A stretch of DNA of 64,000 nucleotides, taken from NCBI GenBank assembly GCA_948896235.1, contig CAQUUC010000001.1, forward strand, positions 186,001-250,000, read 5' to 3'. Positions 40,013 through 49,342 of the stretch are shown here, in pieces. Below the pieces are notes generated by a model. The model saw nothing but the letters and a program-made list of their open reading frames with translations, ran no database searches and was not told where the DNA came from. Position 1 is the stretch's first letter, and every line of letters starts with the position of its first letter. A program made the translations under genes and the position numbers. This DNA comes from an uncultured Clostridia bacterium (GTDB lineage: Bacteria; Bacillota; Clostridia; TANB77; CAG-508).

Positions 40013-41018
40013 ATGAAAAAGAAAATAGGAATTTGGATTATTTTAATTATTATAGGAATATTGTTATTAGGAATGCTATTTTTTGCAGTAGATAGTTATC
40101 GAATAAAAAATGATAAAGCACCAATATTTGCAGTACAATATAAGGTTTTAAAAGATGGTGGAACTACTATGTACATTGGGTTAGGTTATAAAATAATTGA
40201 TTATAATATAATAGATGGAAATGATAAAACATATATTGGTAGCCTATTTATGAAATATGAAGATTATGCAAAAGAAAATTTGAAAATTAATAATAATGAA
40301 ACAGATAAAGTAAAAAACACAAAATATGTACCATTAGAGCAATTACCAAAAGAATATACTTTTGAACAAGCTCTAAAAGATGGATGCCTAATTATTTCCT
40401 ATAAGAATATATATAATAAAGGAATGTTAAATAAATTTATTGAAAATACTGGTATTAATAGTAAAAATAGAGTACCAGATATATTGAGAGTTGCACAATG
40501 GACAACGGAAGGAGATTTAATTCTTACAGATGTAGAATATACAATAGAGGGAAAATATAAAATAAGACACGATAGTACCAGAGATAAATTTTCAAGAGAA
40601 GAAGATAGAATTATAACAACAGATAATGATTTTCCAGGAGATTTTTATGGAATTACTGAAACAGAAGAGGGAGAATATATAAAATTAGAGCTTGCACTTT
40701 ATGCTGAAATTTGTTATGCGGATCCAAATACAAAAATATATGAACCATATATTTTTGCTATGTATCCTAAAACAACCATATATCATGATTCTGGAGAAAC
40801 GTTTATAGGAGAAGTGCTAGAGATAAAAGAAAATCTATTTTTTGTAAAACCACAAGATAACCCAAATATGCGGAGACAATGTTATGGTAGGATTTCCAAA
40901 AGGAGAAAAGATAGAACTAAAAATAGGGGATAAAGTAGAAATTACATATACAGGTATAGTAATGGAAACATATCCTGCCCAAATTGATGTTATGAAAATA
41001 GAAAAAATAGAAGAGTAA
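40013..41018 (+). CDS. membrane-anchored protein in a sigma-factor operon; apparent +1 frameshift at CGG
   Basis: An N-terminal membrane helix (residues about 5-27) is followed by a large extracytoplasmic domain with YRIKNDKAPIFAVQYKVLKDGG and LGYKIIDYN, seen in uncharacterised proteins next to Firmicute sigma factors. Near the end the zero-frame codon at 40871-40873 is CGG. Skipping its C gives N-P-N-M-G-D-N-V-M-V-G-F-P-K-G and a C-terminal OB-like ending with KIGDKVEITYTG, stop at 41018, 334 aa. In the zero frame the tail becomes a basic, low-complexity run. The function is likely sensing or regulation of the sigma factor, by context only. Confidence 0.75.
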
Positions 41019-41034
41019 AATCTTCTATTTTTTT
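41002..41034 (+). terminator. terminator of the sigma-factor operon
   Basis: AAAATAGAAGA pairs with TCTTCTATTTT and runs into T. It overlaps the last codons of the restored frame at 41018, which supports that stop as the true gene end. Confidence 0.85.
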
Positions 41035-41041
41035 ATTTAAT

Positions 41042-41075
41042 ATACCTTGACAGATAAGGTATATTAAATTATAAT
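41042..41075 (+). promoter_or_regulatory. padR operon promoter with overlapping operator
   Basis: TTGACA (41047-41052) and TATAAT (41070-41075) have exact 17-base spacing. The -35 box is embedded in a perfect dyad, ATACCTT-N7-AAGGTAT (41042-41062). This position fits an autorepressor operator, most simply for the PadR protein encoded just downstream. Confidence 0.8.
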
Positions 41076-41099
41076 GTTATTGTAAAGGTAGGTGATAAT

Positions 41100-41420
41100 A
41101 TGTCAATTCGAGCAGATATTATTCGTGGTCATACAGAAACAATAATATTAGCACATTTAATGAAAGGAAATAGCTATGGCTATGAAATTAATAAATCTAT
41201 TAAAGAAAAGACAAATGACAAATATGAATTAAATGATGCAACTCTTTATTGCGCTTTTAGAAGATTAGAAGAAGCAGGATATATTACATCTTTTTGGGGA
41301 GAAGGAAATAGTGGTGCAAGAAGACGATATTATTCAATTACAAATGAGGGAATTGAGTTTTATAAAAAGAGTATAGAAGAATGGAATCTAACAAAAGAAC
41401 TAATTGATAAATTAATTTAA
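41100..41420 (+). CDS. PadR-family transcriptional regulator
   Basis: A 106-residue winged-helix regulator (IILAHLMKGNSYGYEINKSI, NDATLYCAFRRLEEAGYI, RRRYYSITNEG). PadR proteins often repress neighbouring membrane-stress genes. It is first in an operon with pspC, HAAS and DUF4097 genes and probably represses the operon via the dyad in its own promoter. Confidence 0.92.
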   Translation: MSIRADIIRGHTETIILAHLMKGNSYGYEINKSIKEKTNDKYELNDATLYCAFRRLEEAGYITSFWGEGNSGARRRYYSITNEGIEFYKKSIEEWNLTKELIDKLI

Positions 41421-41434
41421 AGGGAGGAAAAATT

Positions 41435-41629
41435 ATGCAAAAAAGATTATATAAAATTGAACAAGGAAAGAAATTAGATGGAGTATGTGGAGGAATTGCA
41501 GAATATTTTGATATTGATCCAACACTTGTACGTTTAGTATGGATTTTGTTTTCTTGTTGGGGCGGAAGTGGAATTGTTGCTTACATAATAGCAGCAATTG
41601 TTATGCCAAAAAAATCAGATATTGTTTGA
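41435..41629 (+). CDS. PspC-domain membrane protein
   Basis: 64 aa. The PspC domain is evident (LDGVCGGIAEYFDIDPTLVRLVWILF), with a single C-terminal helix ending VMPKK. Small PspC proteins are linked to envelope stress. It lies 14 bases after padR. Confidence 0.92.
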   Translation: MQKRLYKIEQGKKLDGVCGGIAEYFDIDPTLVRLVWILFSCWGGSGIVAYIIAAIVMPKKSDIV

Positions 41630-41650
41630 ATAGAAGGGGGAAATAGAACA

Positions 41651-42307
41651 ATGAATGAAAAAATTAGGAAAGAAGTAAATACTTTATTTGAAAATGCTCC
41701 AAATACAAAAAGAGCAAATGATTTAAAAGATGAAATTATTTCAAATGCAGAGGATAAGTATGAAGATTTACTAAAACAAGGAAAAAAAGAGGAAGAAGCA
41801 TTACAAACAGTAATAAAAGAGATTGGAAATGTAGACGAATTAATCGAAGAACTAAATAAAAACAATCCAATTCATAAGGGGTATACAGAAGCAGGAAGAA
41901 AAAAGACAGGATTAATAGTTTCGATTTGTGTTGGACTATATATTCTAGCTATAATTTCAACTGTTGTGCTAGAAGAAGTTGGAGTTCCAGATTTTGTAAC
42001 AGCATCAGGATTTCTTGCAATTGCAGGTCTTTCTACATGTATTTTAATATATCATTTTATGACAAAGCCCAAATATACAAAATATGAAGATACAATGGTA
42101 GAAGAATTTAAAGAATGGAAAGGCAAAAATGATAAAAATAAAGAAATAAAAAAAGCAATAGATTCAATATTATGGACATTAACAGTAATCATATATTTAG
42201 TAGTTAGCTTTACATTTGGAATATGGTATATATCATGGATTATCTTTTTAATTGCATCATTAATAGAAAATATTATAAAGTTAATGTTTAAATTAGGGGA
42301 GGATTAA
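41651..42307 (+). CDS. HAAS/DUF1700-type membrane protein
   Basis: The N-terminal ~70 residues are a helical HAAS-like domain (SNAEDKYEDLLKQGKKEEEALQTVI). Four membrane helices follow in two pairs. Such proteins accompany PadR regulators and DUF4097 proteins and are thought to act in their signalling. 218 aa; the gene ends one base before the next start codon. Confidence 0.82.
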   Translation: MNEKIRKEVNTLFENAPNTKRANDLKDEIISNAEDKYEDLLKQGKKEEEALQTVIKEIGNVDELIEELNKNNPIHKGYTEAGRKKTGLIVSICVGLYILAIISTVVLEEVGVPDFVTASGFLAIAGLSTCILIYHFMTKPKYTKYEDTMVEEFKEWKGKNDKNKEIKKAIDSILWTLTVIIYLVVSFTFGIWYISWIIFLIASLIENIIKLMFKLGED

Positions 42308-42308
42308 A

Positions 42309-43265
42309 ATGAAGAAAATGGGAATTATTATATTAATCATTATACTAATTATTTTTGTAGTAACACTTTGTAATATTTTAATGTTTGCTATTCAAAATAA
42401 AGGATGGAATTGGTTTATGAGTTTTGGAGATTTAAGTGATTTAAGAAAAGAAGAACATATACAAAAGGAACAATTAATTTCGTTGTTTGACTTAGAAAAA
42501 GTAAGTTTAGAATTTAAATCCTCAGATGTAAATGTATTTTTTACAGAAGATAGCGAAATACGTGTTGTGCAATATTCTTATAAAGAATTAGATGAAGGAT
42601 TACTATTTAACGTTAATAAAACAGGAAAGCATATAACAATTTCAGAAAGTAATAAGCCACGTTTTTTCCTATTTTGTATAGGATTTATGAATCAAACCGT
42701 ATATGATGTTTATATTCCGAAAGAATATAAAGAAAGCTTATCAATTAGAGCAGTATCTGGGGATATAGAGGTAAATGATAACTTGAAATTTGAAGATTTA
42801 ACTATTTCTTCAACTAGTGGAGATATTAAAATGGCAGATGTTGATGCAAAAAGTATTAAGATAGAAAGCATATCTGGAGATATTAAATTACAACACTTAA
42901 CAGATGAAGATTTAAAATTAAAAACAGTTTCAGGAGATATTAGAGTAGAAAGCGTAAAAGGAAAAATAGAAGCAAAAACCACTTCAGGAAACATTGAAAT
43001 TAAAGAACTTGAAGGAAATGGAGAGTTAACAAGTGTTTCAGGAGATATAAAAAGTGACGATTTTAAAGTAACAGGCGATTCAAGAGTAAAAACTACTTCA
43101 GGAAATGTAAGAATGTATTTAAATAAAGATTCAAATTGTGAAATCCAAACTAAAAGCGTTTCTGGAAATGTGACTCTTCCTAATAGAAGAAATGTTATGG
43201 GGATTGAACCATATGCAGAGTTAAATATAGAAACAGTTTCTGGAAATATAAGGTTAGAAAAGTAA
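42309..43265 (+). CDS. DUF4097-family beta-helical envelope protein
   Basis: After an N-terminal membrane helix, residues about 130-318 carry repeated strands built on S-G-D-I or S-G-N-I/V (for example VSGDIEVND, TSGDIKMAD, VSGNIRLEK), the hallmark of DUF4097 beta-strand repeats. It is presumably displayed outside the membrane. Last gene of the padR operon. 318 aa. Confidence 0.9.
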   Translation: MKKMGIIILIIILIIFVVTLCNILMFAIQNKGWNWFMSFGDLSDLRKEEHIQKEQLISLFDLEKVSLEFKSSDVNVFFTEDSEIRVVQYSYKELDEGLLFNVNKTGKHITISESNKPRFFLFCIGFMNQTVYDVYIPKEYKESLSIRAVSGDIEVNDNLKFEDLTISSTSGDIKMADVDAKSIKIESISGDIKLQHLTDEDLKLKTVSGDIRVESVKGKIEAKTTSGNIEIKELEGNGELTSVSGDIKSDDFKVTGDSRVKTTSGNVRMYLNKDSNCEIQTKSVSGNVTLPNRRNVMGIEPYAELNIETVSGNIRLEK

Positions 43266-43416
43266 GTGCATAGTTGAATTAAAAATATAAAAATGATATA
43301 ATATAATTCAAATATATCTGTAAAGATATTGTATATAAATTTCCTTTTAAACCTTAACGAAAGTTAGTTAAGATAAGTAACTAGTAAACCAAACACATAA
43401 GTAAGGAGGAAATGAA

Positions 43417-43875
43417 ATGAAAAGATGGTCAATTAACAAAGGTATCCTAAAAAGCATACGGCAGGTATTAGTAGCGCTCTTGATATATGGAGCAATAGCA
43501 TTTGTCTTGTTTACTATGGTAATTGGTGCAAATATTGGCAAATACTATGCTGATAAGAAATTTCATCAAGAGCAAAGTGCGAGATGTGAAGAACTTGTGC
43601 AACTGCTTAAAGAAGGGATTGAAGATGTAAAATCTTATCCGGAAATTTCAGGTGTACAAGTTACAATATTAGAGACCAACAAAAACAATGAAAGTATTTA
43701 TTTCACATTTACAGAGGAGGGAATAGAGTATTCATATGCAGATGAGGGAAAAGAAAAAATATATTCAGTTTGCGCTGCAATGATAATCTTTGTAATATGG
43801 ATACTATTATATTATGCTGTTGGTGAAATAAGAAATAGGATATCAAAAAAAACTGATCAACAAAAGGACGTGTGA
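43417..43875 (+). CDS. hypothetical two-helix membrane protein, mixed composition
   Basis: 152 aa with membrane helices at about 17-40 and 112-135 and an extracytoplasmic domain between. A zero-frame CGG (43459-43461, S-I-R-Q-V) must be a sense codon, because a +1 shift there soon meets a stop. Composition is GC-richer than flanking genes. ATG 43417 follows AAGGAGG. Its stop codon lies inside a terminator stem. Confidence 0.65.
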   Translation: MKRWSINKGILKSIRQVLVALLIYGAIAFVLFTMVIGANIGKYYADKKFHQEQSARCEELVQLLKEGIEDVKSYPEISGVQVTILETNKNNESIYFTFTEEGIEYSYADEGKEKIYSVCAAMIIFVIWILLYYAVGEIRNRISKKTDQQKDV

Positions 43876-43889
43876 TGCACGTCCTTTTG
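43861..43889 (+). terminator. terminator
   Basis: CAAAAGGACGTG pairs with CACGTCCTTTTG; the preceding gene's TGA sits in the loop. Confidence 0.9.
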
Positions 43890-43901
43890 TAATATTAAGC
43901 A

Positions 43902-43930
43902 TTGACAAGTACTTAAAATAGATATAAGAT
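43902..43930 (+). promoter_or_regulatory. promoter of the antiporter gene
   Basis: TTGACA at 43902-43907 and TAAGAT at 43925-43930, 17 bases apart. Confidence 0.6.
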
Positions 43931-43960
43931 AGTAGAGTTGTTAATACAAGGAGGGAATAT

Positions 43961-44917
43961 ATGATAGTTCAAGTAGTTTTAATTATTTTAGGTTTTATAC
44001 TATTAATAAAAGGAGCGGATTTTTTAGTTGATGGTTCATCTAAAATTGCTAAGAAATTTCATATACCAGAAATCATTATAGGACTTACTATTGTATCCAT
44101 TGGAACATCTATGCCTGAACTATTTGTTAGTATTACTTCAGCAATAGAAGGATATCCTGATATGGCAGTTGGTAATGTGATTGGCAGTAATTTATGTAAT
44201 TTACTACTAATTTTAGGGTTATCAGCTGTTATTCAAGCTATTGAATTTAAAAAGGAAACAAGATTAATTGAAATACCAATGACTCTATTTGTTACTATAA
44301 TACTATTTGTACTATGTAACATAGGAACAGATATTACAACGGGAGAAGGAATACTTTTAATTGTTTTATTTGTATTGTTTATTATTTATACTATTTATAT
44401 GGGTAAAAAAGGAGAAGAATTTGAAAATAAAGATGTTTTAGTAGAGGTACAAACTGATAAAAAATATTCTACTATAAAATCTATATTTTGGATTATACTT
44501 GGAATAATTGGACTAAAAATAGGGGGAGATTTAGTAGTAAATCATTCTGTTACAATAGCGAAAGCTTTAAATATAAGTGAAAAGATAATTAGTTTAACCA
44601 TAATTGCAATTGGTACAAGTCTTCCAGAACTTGTAACATCTGTAACAGCAGCCTTTAAAGGTGATAGTGATATTGCAATAGGAAATATCTTAGGTTCAAA
44701 CATATTTAATATATTACTAATTTTAGGTGTATCTTCAGTAATTACACCTATTAAATATAGTGTAAGCTATAATAATCAAATTTTGGTCTTAATAATTGGA
44801 ACGATACTTCTTGCACTATTTCCATTTATTGGAGCAAAAAATAAGATGACCAGAACTAATGGATTTGCATATTTAGTTATATATGCTATTTATATGATAG
44901 GACTATTTATTGCATAA
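43961..44917 (+). CDS. Calcium/sodium antiporter (CaCA family, YrbG-like)
   Basis: 318 aa, about ten membrane segments in two inverted halves. Each half carries an alpha repeat: IGTSMPELFVSITSA...GNVIGSNLCNLLLILG and IGTSLPELVTSVTAA...GNILGSNIFNILLILG, with the ion-binding Glu and Asn. It exchanges Ca2+ for Na+ or H+ at the plasma membrane. Monocistronic. Confidence 0.94.
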   Translation: MIVQVVLIILGFILLIKGADFLVDGSSKIAKKFHIPEIIIGLTIVSIGTSMPELFVSITSAIEGYPDMAVGNVIGSNLCNLLLILGLSAVIQAIEFKKETRLIEIPMTLFVTIILFVLCNIGTDITTGEGILLIVLFVLFIIYTIYMGKKGEEFENKDVLVEVQTDKKYSTIKSIFWIILGIIGLKIGGDLVVNHSVTIAKALNISEKIISLTIIAIGTSLPELVTSVTAAFKGDSDIAIGNILGSNIFNILLILGVSSVITPIKYSVSYNNQILVLIIGTILLALFPFIGAKNKMTRTNGFAYLVIYAIYMIGLFIA

Positions 44918-44947
44918 AGATAACAAAATGTAAAAATATTTCATATG

Positions 44948-44976
44948 ATAGAGTAGAAAATTTCTACTCTATTTTT
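44948..44976 (+). terminator. terminator after the antiporter gene
   Basis: ATAGAGTAGAAA pairs with TTTCTACTCTAT, then T5. Confidence 0.9.
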
Positions 44977-44994
44977 GATATTAGGAGGATAAAT

Positions 44995-46251
44995 ATGAAA
45001 AAAAGATTTTTTAGAATTATTTTTTTAGTATGGTTACTACTGTTATCTTCTTTTGCAATGTATTATAATGTGACATTGGCTTTAGAACCAGCAGGTGATA
45101 TTATTTATAAAGGAATTGATGTAAGTGCATATCAAGGCTATATAAATTATGCTGAAGTAAGAAATGCAGGAATTGATGTTGTATACATAAAAGCAAGTGA
45201 AGGGGATTATTTAGAGGATCCAGAATTTAGAAATAATTATAATAATGCTAAAAGTAATGGATTAAATATTGGGTTCTATCATTTTATTAGGGCAAGAAGT
45301 GAAGAAGAAGCTATAAGGGAAGCAGAATTCTTTTCAAGAGTTATTTCTGGAACAGAGCCAAATTGTAGGCTTGCAATGGACTTTGAAGTGTTTGGAAATT
45401 TAGACACATATGAAATAAATAGTATATCTAGAGCATTTTTAGAAAAAACTCAAGAATTAACAGGTAAAGAAATGGTTATATATTCAAATACATATGATGC
45501 TAGAACTATTTTTTCTAATGAACTTGCAAGTAGCTATCCATTATGGGTTGCACAATATGGTGTAAGTACACCAAGTGATAATGGTAAATGGGAAAACTGG
45601 GTAGGTTTTCAATATTGGGATAGAGGAAGTATTCCAGGAATTAATGGAAATGTTGATTTAGATAGATTTACAGAAGGAATATTCTTGAGTAGTGGAGGAG
45701 AAGTTCCAAAACCAATAGATCCATCACCAGAAGAAATAAAAAATGTTGTATATTATACAGTAAAAAGAGGAGATACTTTATCGAAAATAGCAGGATTATA
45801 TGGAGTAACAGTGGAACAAATTGTAAAACTAAATAATATCCAAAATCCAAACTTAATATATCCAGGGCAAGTATTACAAATAACAACTTCAGACAAACCA
45901 AACACAGAACCGACATCTAGCACTACAACATATTACACTGTAAAAAGAGGAGATAATTTATGGAGAATATCAAGAAGATTTGGAACAACAATTAGTAGTA
46001 TTGTTATGCTAAATAATATCCAAAATCCAAATTTCCTCTATCCAGGGCAAGTATTATTAATTAGAAGAGATGTACGTCCAAATGATACACATGCTACTGG
46101 AGGAACCTTTTATAGAGTTGGAAGAGGAGATAATTTAACTTATATTGCGAATCGTTATCACACAACTGTTGCTAATATTGTAAGGCTAAACCAAATAAGA
46201 AATCCAAATCTAATTTTTCCAGGACAAATATTAAGGATTAGTAATAGCTAG
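44995..46251 (+). CDS. GH25 lysozyme with three LysM domains
   Basis: A secreted muramidase. The N-terminal hydrophobic signal (residues about 8-28) precedes a GH25 domain (about 38-230) with GIDVSAYQG (catalytic Asp region), YIKASEG, GFYHFIRA and AMDFEVFG. Three LysM repeats follow (about 253-297, 313-357, 373-417), each Y-x-V-x-R-G-D-x-L and ending PGQVL or PGQIL. They bind peptidoglycan. 418 aa. The stop abuts a REP-like element. Confidence 0.95.
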   Translation: MKKRFFRIIFLVWLLLLSSFAMYYNVTLALEPAGDIIYKGIDVSAYQGYINYAEVRNAGIDVVYIKASEGDYLEDPEFRNNYNNAKSNGLNIGFYHFIRARSEEEAIREAEFFSRVISGTEPNCRLAMDFEVFGNLDTYEINSISRAFLEKTQELTGKEMVIYSNTYDARTIFSNELASSYPLWVAQYGVSTPSDNGKWENWVGFQYWDRGSIPGINGNVDLDRFTEGIFLSSGGEVPKPIDPSPEEIKNVVYYTVKRGDTLSKIAGLYGVTVEQIVKLNNIQNPNLIYPGQVLQITTSDKPNTEPTSSTTTYYTVKRGDNLWRISRRFGTTISSIVMLNNIQNPNFLYPGQVLLIRRDVRPNDTHATGGTFYRVGRGDNLTYIANRYHTTVANIVRLNQIRNPNLIFPGQILRISNS

Positions 46252-46707
46252 GCTGTCAAGGGGACGGGAAATTTTGACAATCCAAATTTTGTATATAATA
46301 ATTATTTAGGTGTTTTCAAAATAAAAATTGTAATAATTATCTCCCAGTATAACTGGGGGATTATTCTAAAGTTATTTACAGTGCAGGGGTAGGACTCGTA
46401 CCTACCCTTCATCGAAGAATAATCTAAAATAAATTATACCAAAAAATATGTTTTGGGCAGGTACAAGACCTGCCCCTATATGTACTAATCTTAATATTTC
46501 ATAAAAAAGCATAGAACATTAACAGCAATATAATACAAATTTAAGATAATCATTGAAATTTTACATAAAAAACAGTATAATATATAGGTATTAAGCAATA
46601 AGCTTTAATATAAACTCTTTATGCCTTAATAGGACTCATTTTTTGGGTAGTTGGGGGAGTAGCATTAACATTGTTGCTCACAAAACTTATAATAGGAGCA
46701 ACAGAGG
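46252..46707 (+). other. repeat-rich non-coding gap
   Basis: After the REP-like element at 46254-46280 there are two more GC-rich palindromes: GGGGTAGG...CCTACCC at 46386-46407 and GGGCAGGT...ACCTGCCC at 46455-46475. A possible short membrane-peptide frame (GVALTLLLTKLIIGATEDGK, 46655-46760) has no start codon. Nothing else is seen. Confidence 0.5.
46254..46280 (+). repeat. REP-like palindromic element, copy A
   Basis: TGTCAA-GGGGACGGGAAATT-TTGACAA. An inverted, nearly identical copy is at 47066-47094. The elements resemble GGGGACGG-type repeats of gut Clostridia; their link to IS200-like REP transposases is general knowledge, not shown here. Confidence 0.75.
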
Positions 46708-47019
46708 ATGGAAAAATTGTGCAAAAAGCGGAGGATTTGGAAAAAAGCAAAAAAGATTCTCTGTGATAGTACGTATACGTCAATTAAATGTACTATCGAT
46801 TGGGAAGACATACGAGGAGAAGGGCGGCGTATAGAAGCACTTGAAAGCATAGATTCCACACAACAAGACGTGCTTAAAAAATTCAACCTTGCATTAGCTG
46901 TAAAATTAAATGGAGATAAAATTTGCTATGCAATTGTTGATGAAAATGGCAGTGAAATAAGCAAGGTGGATATGTACGACACTGCAACTTTTTTTATGAA
47001 TAACTTTGAAAAAATCTAA
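46708..47019 (+). CDS. hypothetical protein, 103 aa, between REP-like repeats
   Basis: ATG 46708 follows AGGAG 10 bases upstream. The N-terminus is very basic (MEKLCKKRRIWKKAKK); the rest is a mixed fold ending in MYDTATFFMNNFEKI. It holds two zero-frame CGG codons (46729-46731 and 46825-46827), both read as sense. Composition is atypical and it is boxed between inverted REP-like repeats, so it may be acquired or decaying. No family is recognised. Confidence 0.45.
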   Translation: MEKLCKKRRIWKKAKKILCDSTYTSIKCTIDWEDIRGEGRRIEALESIDSTQQDVLKKFNLALAVKLNGDKICYAIVDENGSEISKVDMYDTATFFMNNFEKI

Positions 47020-47027
47020 TAAAGATT

Positions 47028-47061
47028 ACTAGATGGGATAACCTCTCATCTAGTTTTTTTG
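47028..47061. terminator. terminator shared by convergent genes
   Basis: ACTAGATG pairs with CATCTAGT followed by T8. The minus-strand RluA stop codon lies inside it. Confidence 0.85.
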
Positions 47062-47935
47062 TGGGTTGTCAAAATTCCCCGTCCCCATTGACAACTTAAA
47101 TTCTTTGTTGTTCAAATAATTCAATATTCCAGCATCAGTTTTAAAGTTGAATTTGATTTTATAGCTACAAAGCTTTTGAGTTTTTGCATTAAAGCTTTTA
47201 TTTATTTCATTTTTACCATATTTACCATCACCAATAATAGGTAGTCCAATATGAGCTAAATGTGCACGAATTTGATGTGTTCTACCAGTGTGTAAGTTAA
47301 CATCTAAAATACAAGTATTATTATTAAATTTTTCTAAAATAGAATAAGTAGTAATAATATTTCTATATCCCTTTTTAGGTGTATCACTGATATATACCAT
47401 AGACTTTTTTGCATCTTTAAAAAGATAACTAGATAAAGTTTTTTTGCTTTCTTTTGGAATTCCATATACATGTGCTGCATAATGTTTTTCTATTTCAGAG
47501 TTTTTAAATTTATCTAATAGAATTGCTAGAGCTTCTTTATTTTTGGCAAACAAAACAAGACCTTTAGTATTTCTATCTAAACGATGACAAGGATATACTT
47601 CGTTCTTATAATTACAAGATAAAATTCCGTGAAATAGAGTTGTTATCACCGGTAACCTCTATATTAGAGGGTTTATTTACTAAGATAATGTTTTCATCTT
47701 CATACACAATTTCTAGTTTTGGAAAAATAGATAAATAACAATCATCAATATATACTTCTACTTTATCATTTAAGCATAATGTAACATTTTCATTAACACG
47801 TTTTTCATTAACCTTAATATCTTTTTTTCGTAAGGTTTTAAAAAACATACCATTAGATAAACAAGGAAAAGTATCTTGTAAAAATTTATTCAATTTCTTT
47901 CCATTATATTTTTCATTCACAATTAAAGTTTTCAT
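47050..47935 (-). CDS. RluA-family pseudouridine synthase; apparent +1 frameshift at CGG
   Basis: It isomerises uridine in rRNA or tRNA. An S4-like N-terminus (KLNKFLQDTFPCLSNGMFFKTLRKKDIKVNEKRV) leads into the catalytic domain. In the coding strand the zero-frame codon at 47629-47627 is CGG. Skipping its C gives D-N-N-S-I-S-G-I-L-S-C-N and then the catalytic CHRLDRNTKGLVLFAKN (Asp about residue 120) and LHTGRTHQIRAHLAHIG. The joined product is 294 aa. Its last ~14 residues (LSMGTGNFDNPQKN) are encoded by REP-like copy B, so the repeat has replaced or extended the native C-terminus. Confidence 0.87.
47066..47094 (-). repeat. REP-like palindromic element, copy B
   Basis: On the minus strand it reads TTGTCAATGGGGACGG then GGAATTTTGACAA, matching copy A at 46254 in inverted orientation. 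It lies within the 3' coding end of the RluA gene. Confidence 0.8.
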
Positions 47936-48055
47936 ATGGATATTATATATTATTTTACAAAGAAAAACAACAAAAATATACTAAATATGAGTTGATTAAA
48001 AATAACCTCTATGATAAAATCATACTAGATTTACAAAAGAATTATTGGAGGAACA

Positions 48056-49321
48056 ATGGAAGAAGAAATAAAACTTGCAAAAAGAAGAAAATTAAATATG
48101 AAATTATATCCAACCTACAGAATGCTTGCAGCAGATGCTCTATTTTTTGGAGCGATTAAAGTGCTATTTCTTACACAAGTAAAAGGATTTTCAAATGCCA
48201 ATGTAGTATTAATGGAATCAATATATGCCTTTTTTAAAATGATAATACAAATACCAATGTCAGTAATAGTATCAAAATTAGGAATAAGAAAAAGTGTTAT
48301 TATAGGAAATATATTTTGGATATTTGAATTAGTATTAATTTTGTTTGCTCAAAATTATTTTATGATAATATTATCACAACTTTCATCAGCAATAGGATGG
48401 GCATTTAAATCTATAGCTGAAGCACCATTACTTACAAAATCTATACCAGAAGCAAATACAAAAGGAAAAATATTTACAAAATTAGATAGCAAGGGATATT
48501 CTAGATATTGTTATATTTCAGCTATAGCTACGGTAATGGCTGGATTTTTATATGAAATAAATCCATATGTTCCAGTTATTCTTGCAATACTATTTGAAGT
48601 ATTTGCATTTATAATCTCACTAAATTTTATAGAAGTAAAACAAGAAGACTCTAAAACAGTAAAAGAGAGTATGAATGATGTAAAAGAAGGAATGAAATTT
48701 ATAGTTAAGTCACCAAGATTAAAGAGTTTACTATTAATGCTAGGTTTTATGTGGGGAATGTTTTGCTTGTTTGGAACATATCAAACAACATTATTAAAAG
48801 ACATAAATGTTTCAGCAAAATATATAGGAATTATATTAGCTGTATTAGATATAGTACAGGGAATAGCAGCTACAAAAGTAAATGAATTTAATGAAAAACA
48901 TAAAAATAAAACCTTAACATATATGGCACTTCAAATGACACTTGGAATAGCTATTGCAGGTGGTGTTGTTTTAATAGGCTTACAAAGAATACCTATGCTT
49001 GCAATTATAATATTTACATATGTAATAAGAATTAAAGATAGGGGAATATATAAAGTTATTAAAAGAAGATATATTGGTAATTTTATGACCCCAGAAATAT
49101 TAACTAAAGTATATTCGGTTGATAGTGTTATTGCAAGTATACTTAGAATGAATATTTGTGCACTTGGATCATATTTATTGACTTTTATGCCAATAGAAAA
49201 GGCTATGGTAGTAGTAGGAATAATATTTACTTTTGTAACACTATTATTATCGAGATATATGAAAACAAGAATTGGGCTAAAGCCTGAAGAGTATACTGAA
49301 AAAGATGTAGTACAAGTATAA
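48056..49321 (+). CDS. MFS-type transporter
   Basis: 421 aa with about 11-12 membrane segments and a long cytosolic loop in the middle (VKQEDSKTVKESMNDVKEG). The first segment carries YRMLAADALFFGAIKVLF, and the general pattern is that of the major facilitator superfamily. The substrate is unknown. ATG 48056 follows TGGAGG. It is divergent from the RluA gene. Confidence 0.82.
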   Translation: MEEEIKLAKRRKLNMKLYPTYRMLAADALFFGAIKVLFLTQVKGFSNANVVLMESIYAFFKMIIQIPMSVIVSKLGIRKSVIIGNIFWIFELVLILFAQNYFMIILSQLSSAIGWAFKSIAEAPLLTKSIPEANTKGKIFTKLDSKGYSRYCYISAIATVMAGFLYEINPYVPVILAILFEVFAFIISLNFIEVKQEDSKTVKESMNDVKEGMKFIVKSPRLKSLLLMLGFMWGMFCLFGTYQTTLLKDINVSAKYIGIILAVLDIVQGIAATKVNEFNEKHKNKTLTYMALQMTLGIAIAGGVVLIGLQRIPMLAIIIFTYVIRIKDRGIYKVIKRRYIGNFMTPEILTKVYSVDSVIASILRMNICALGSYLLTFMPIEKAMVVVGIIFTFVTLLLSRYMKTRIGLKPEEYTEKDVVQV

Positions 49322-49342
49322 AATTAGTAAGGAGAAAAGATA

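Noticed and set aside
46640..46762. Short membrane-peptide frame overlapping the 46708 ORF
   Set aside because: It reads GVALTLLLTKLIIGATEDGK and more, but has no start codon in frame and no RBS, so it is noted only as a possible remnant.
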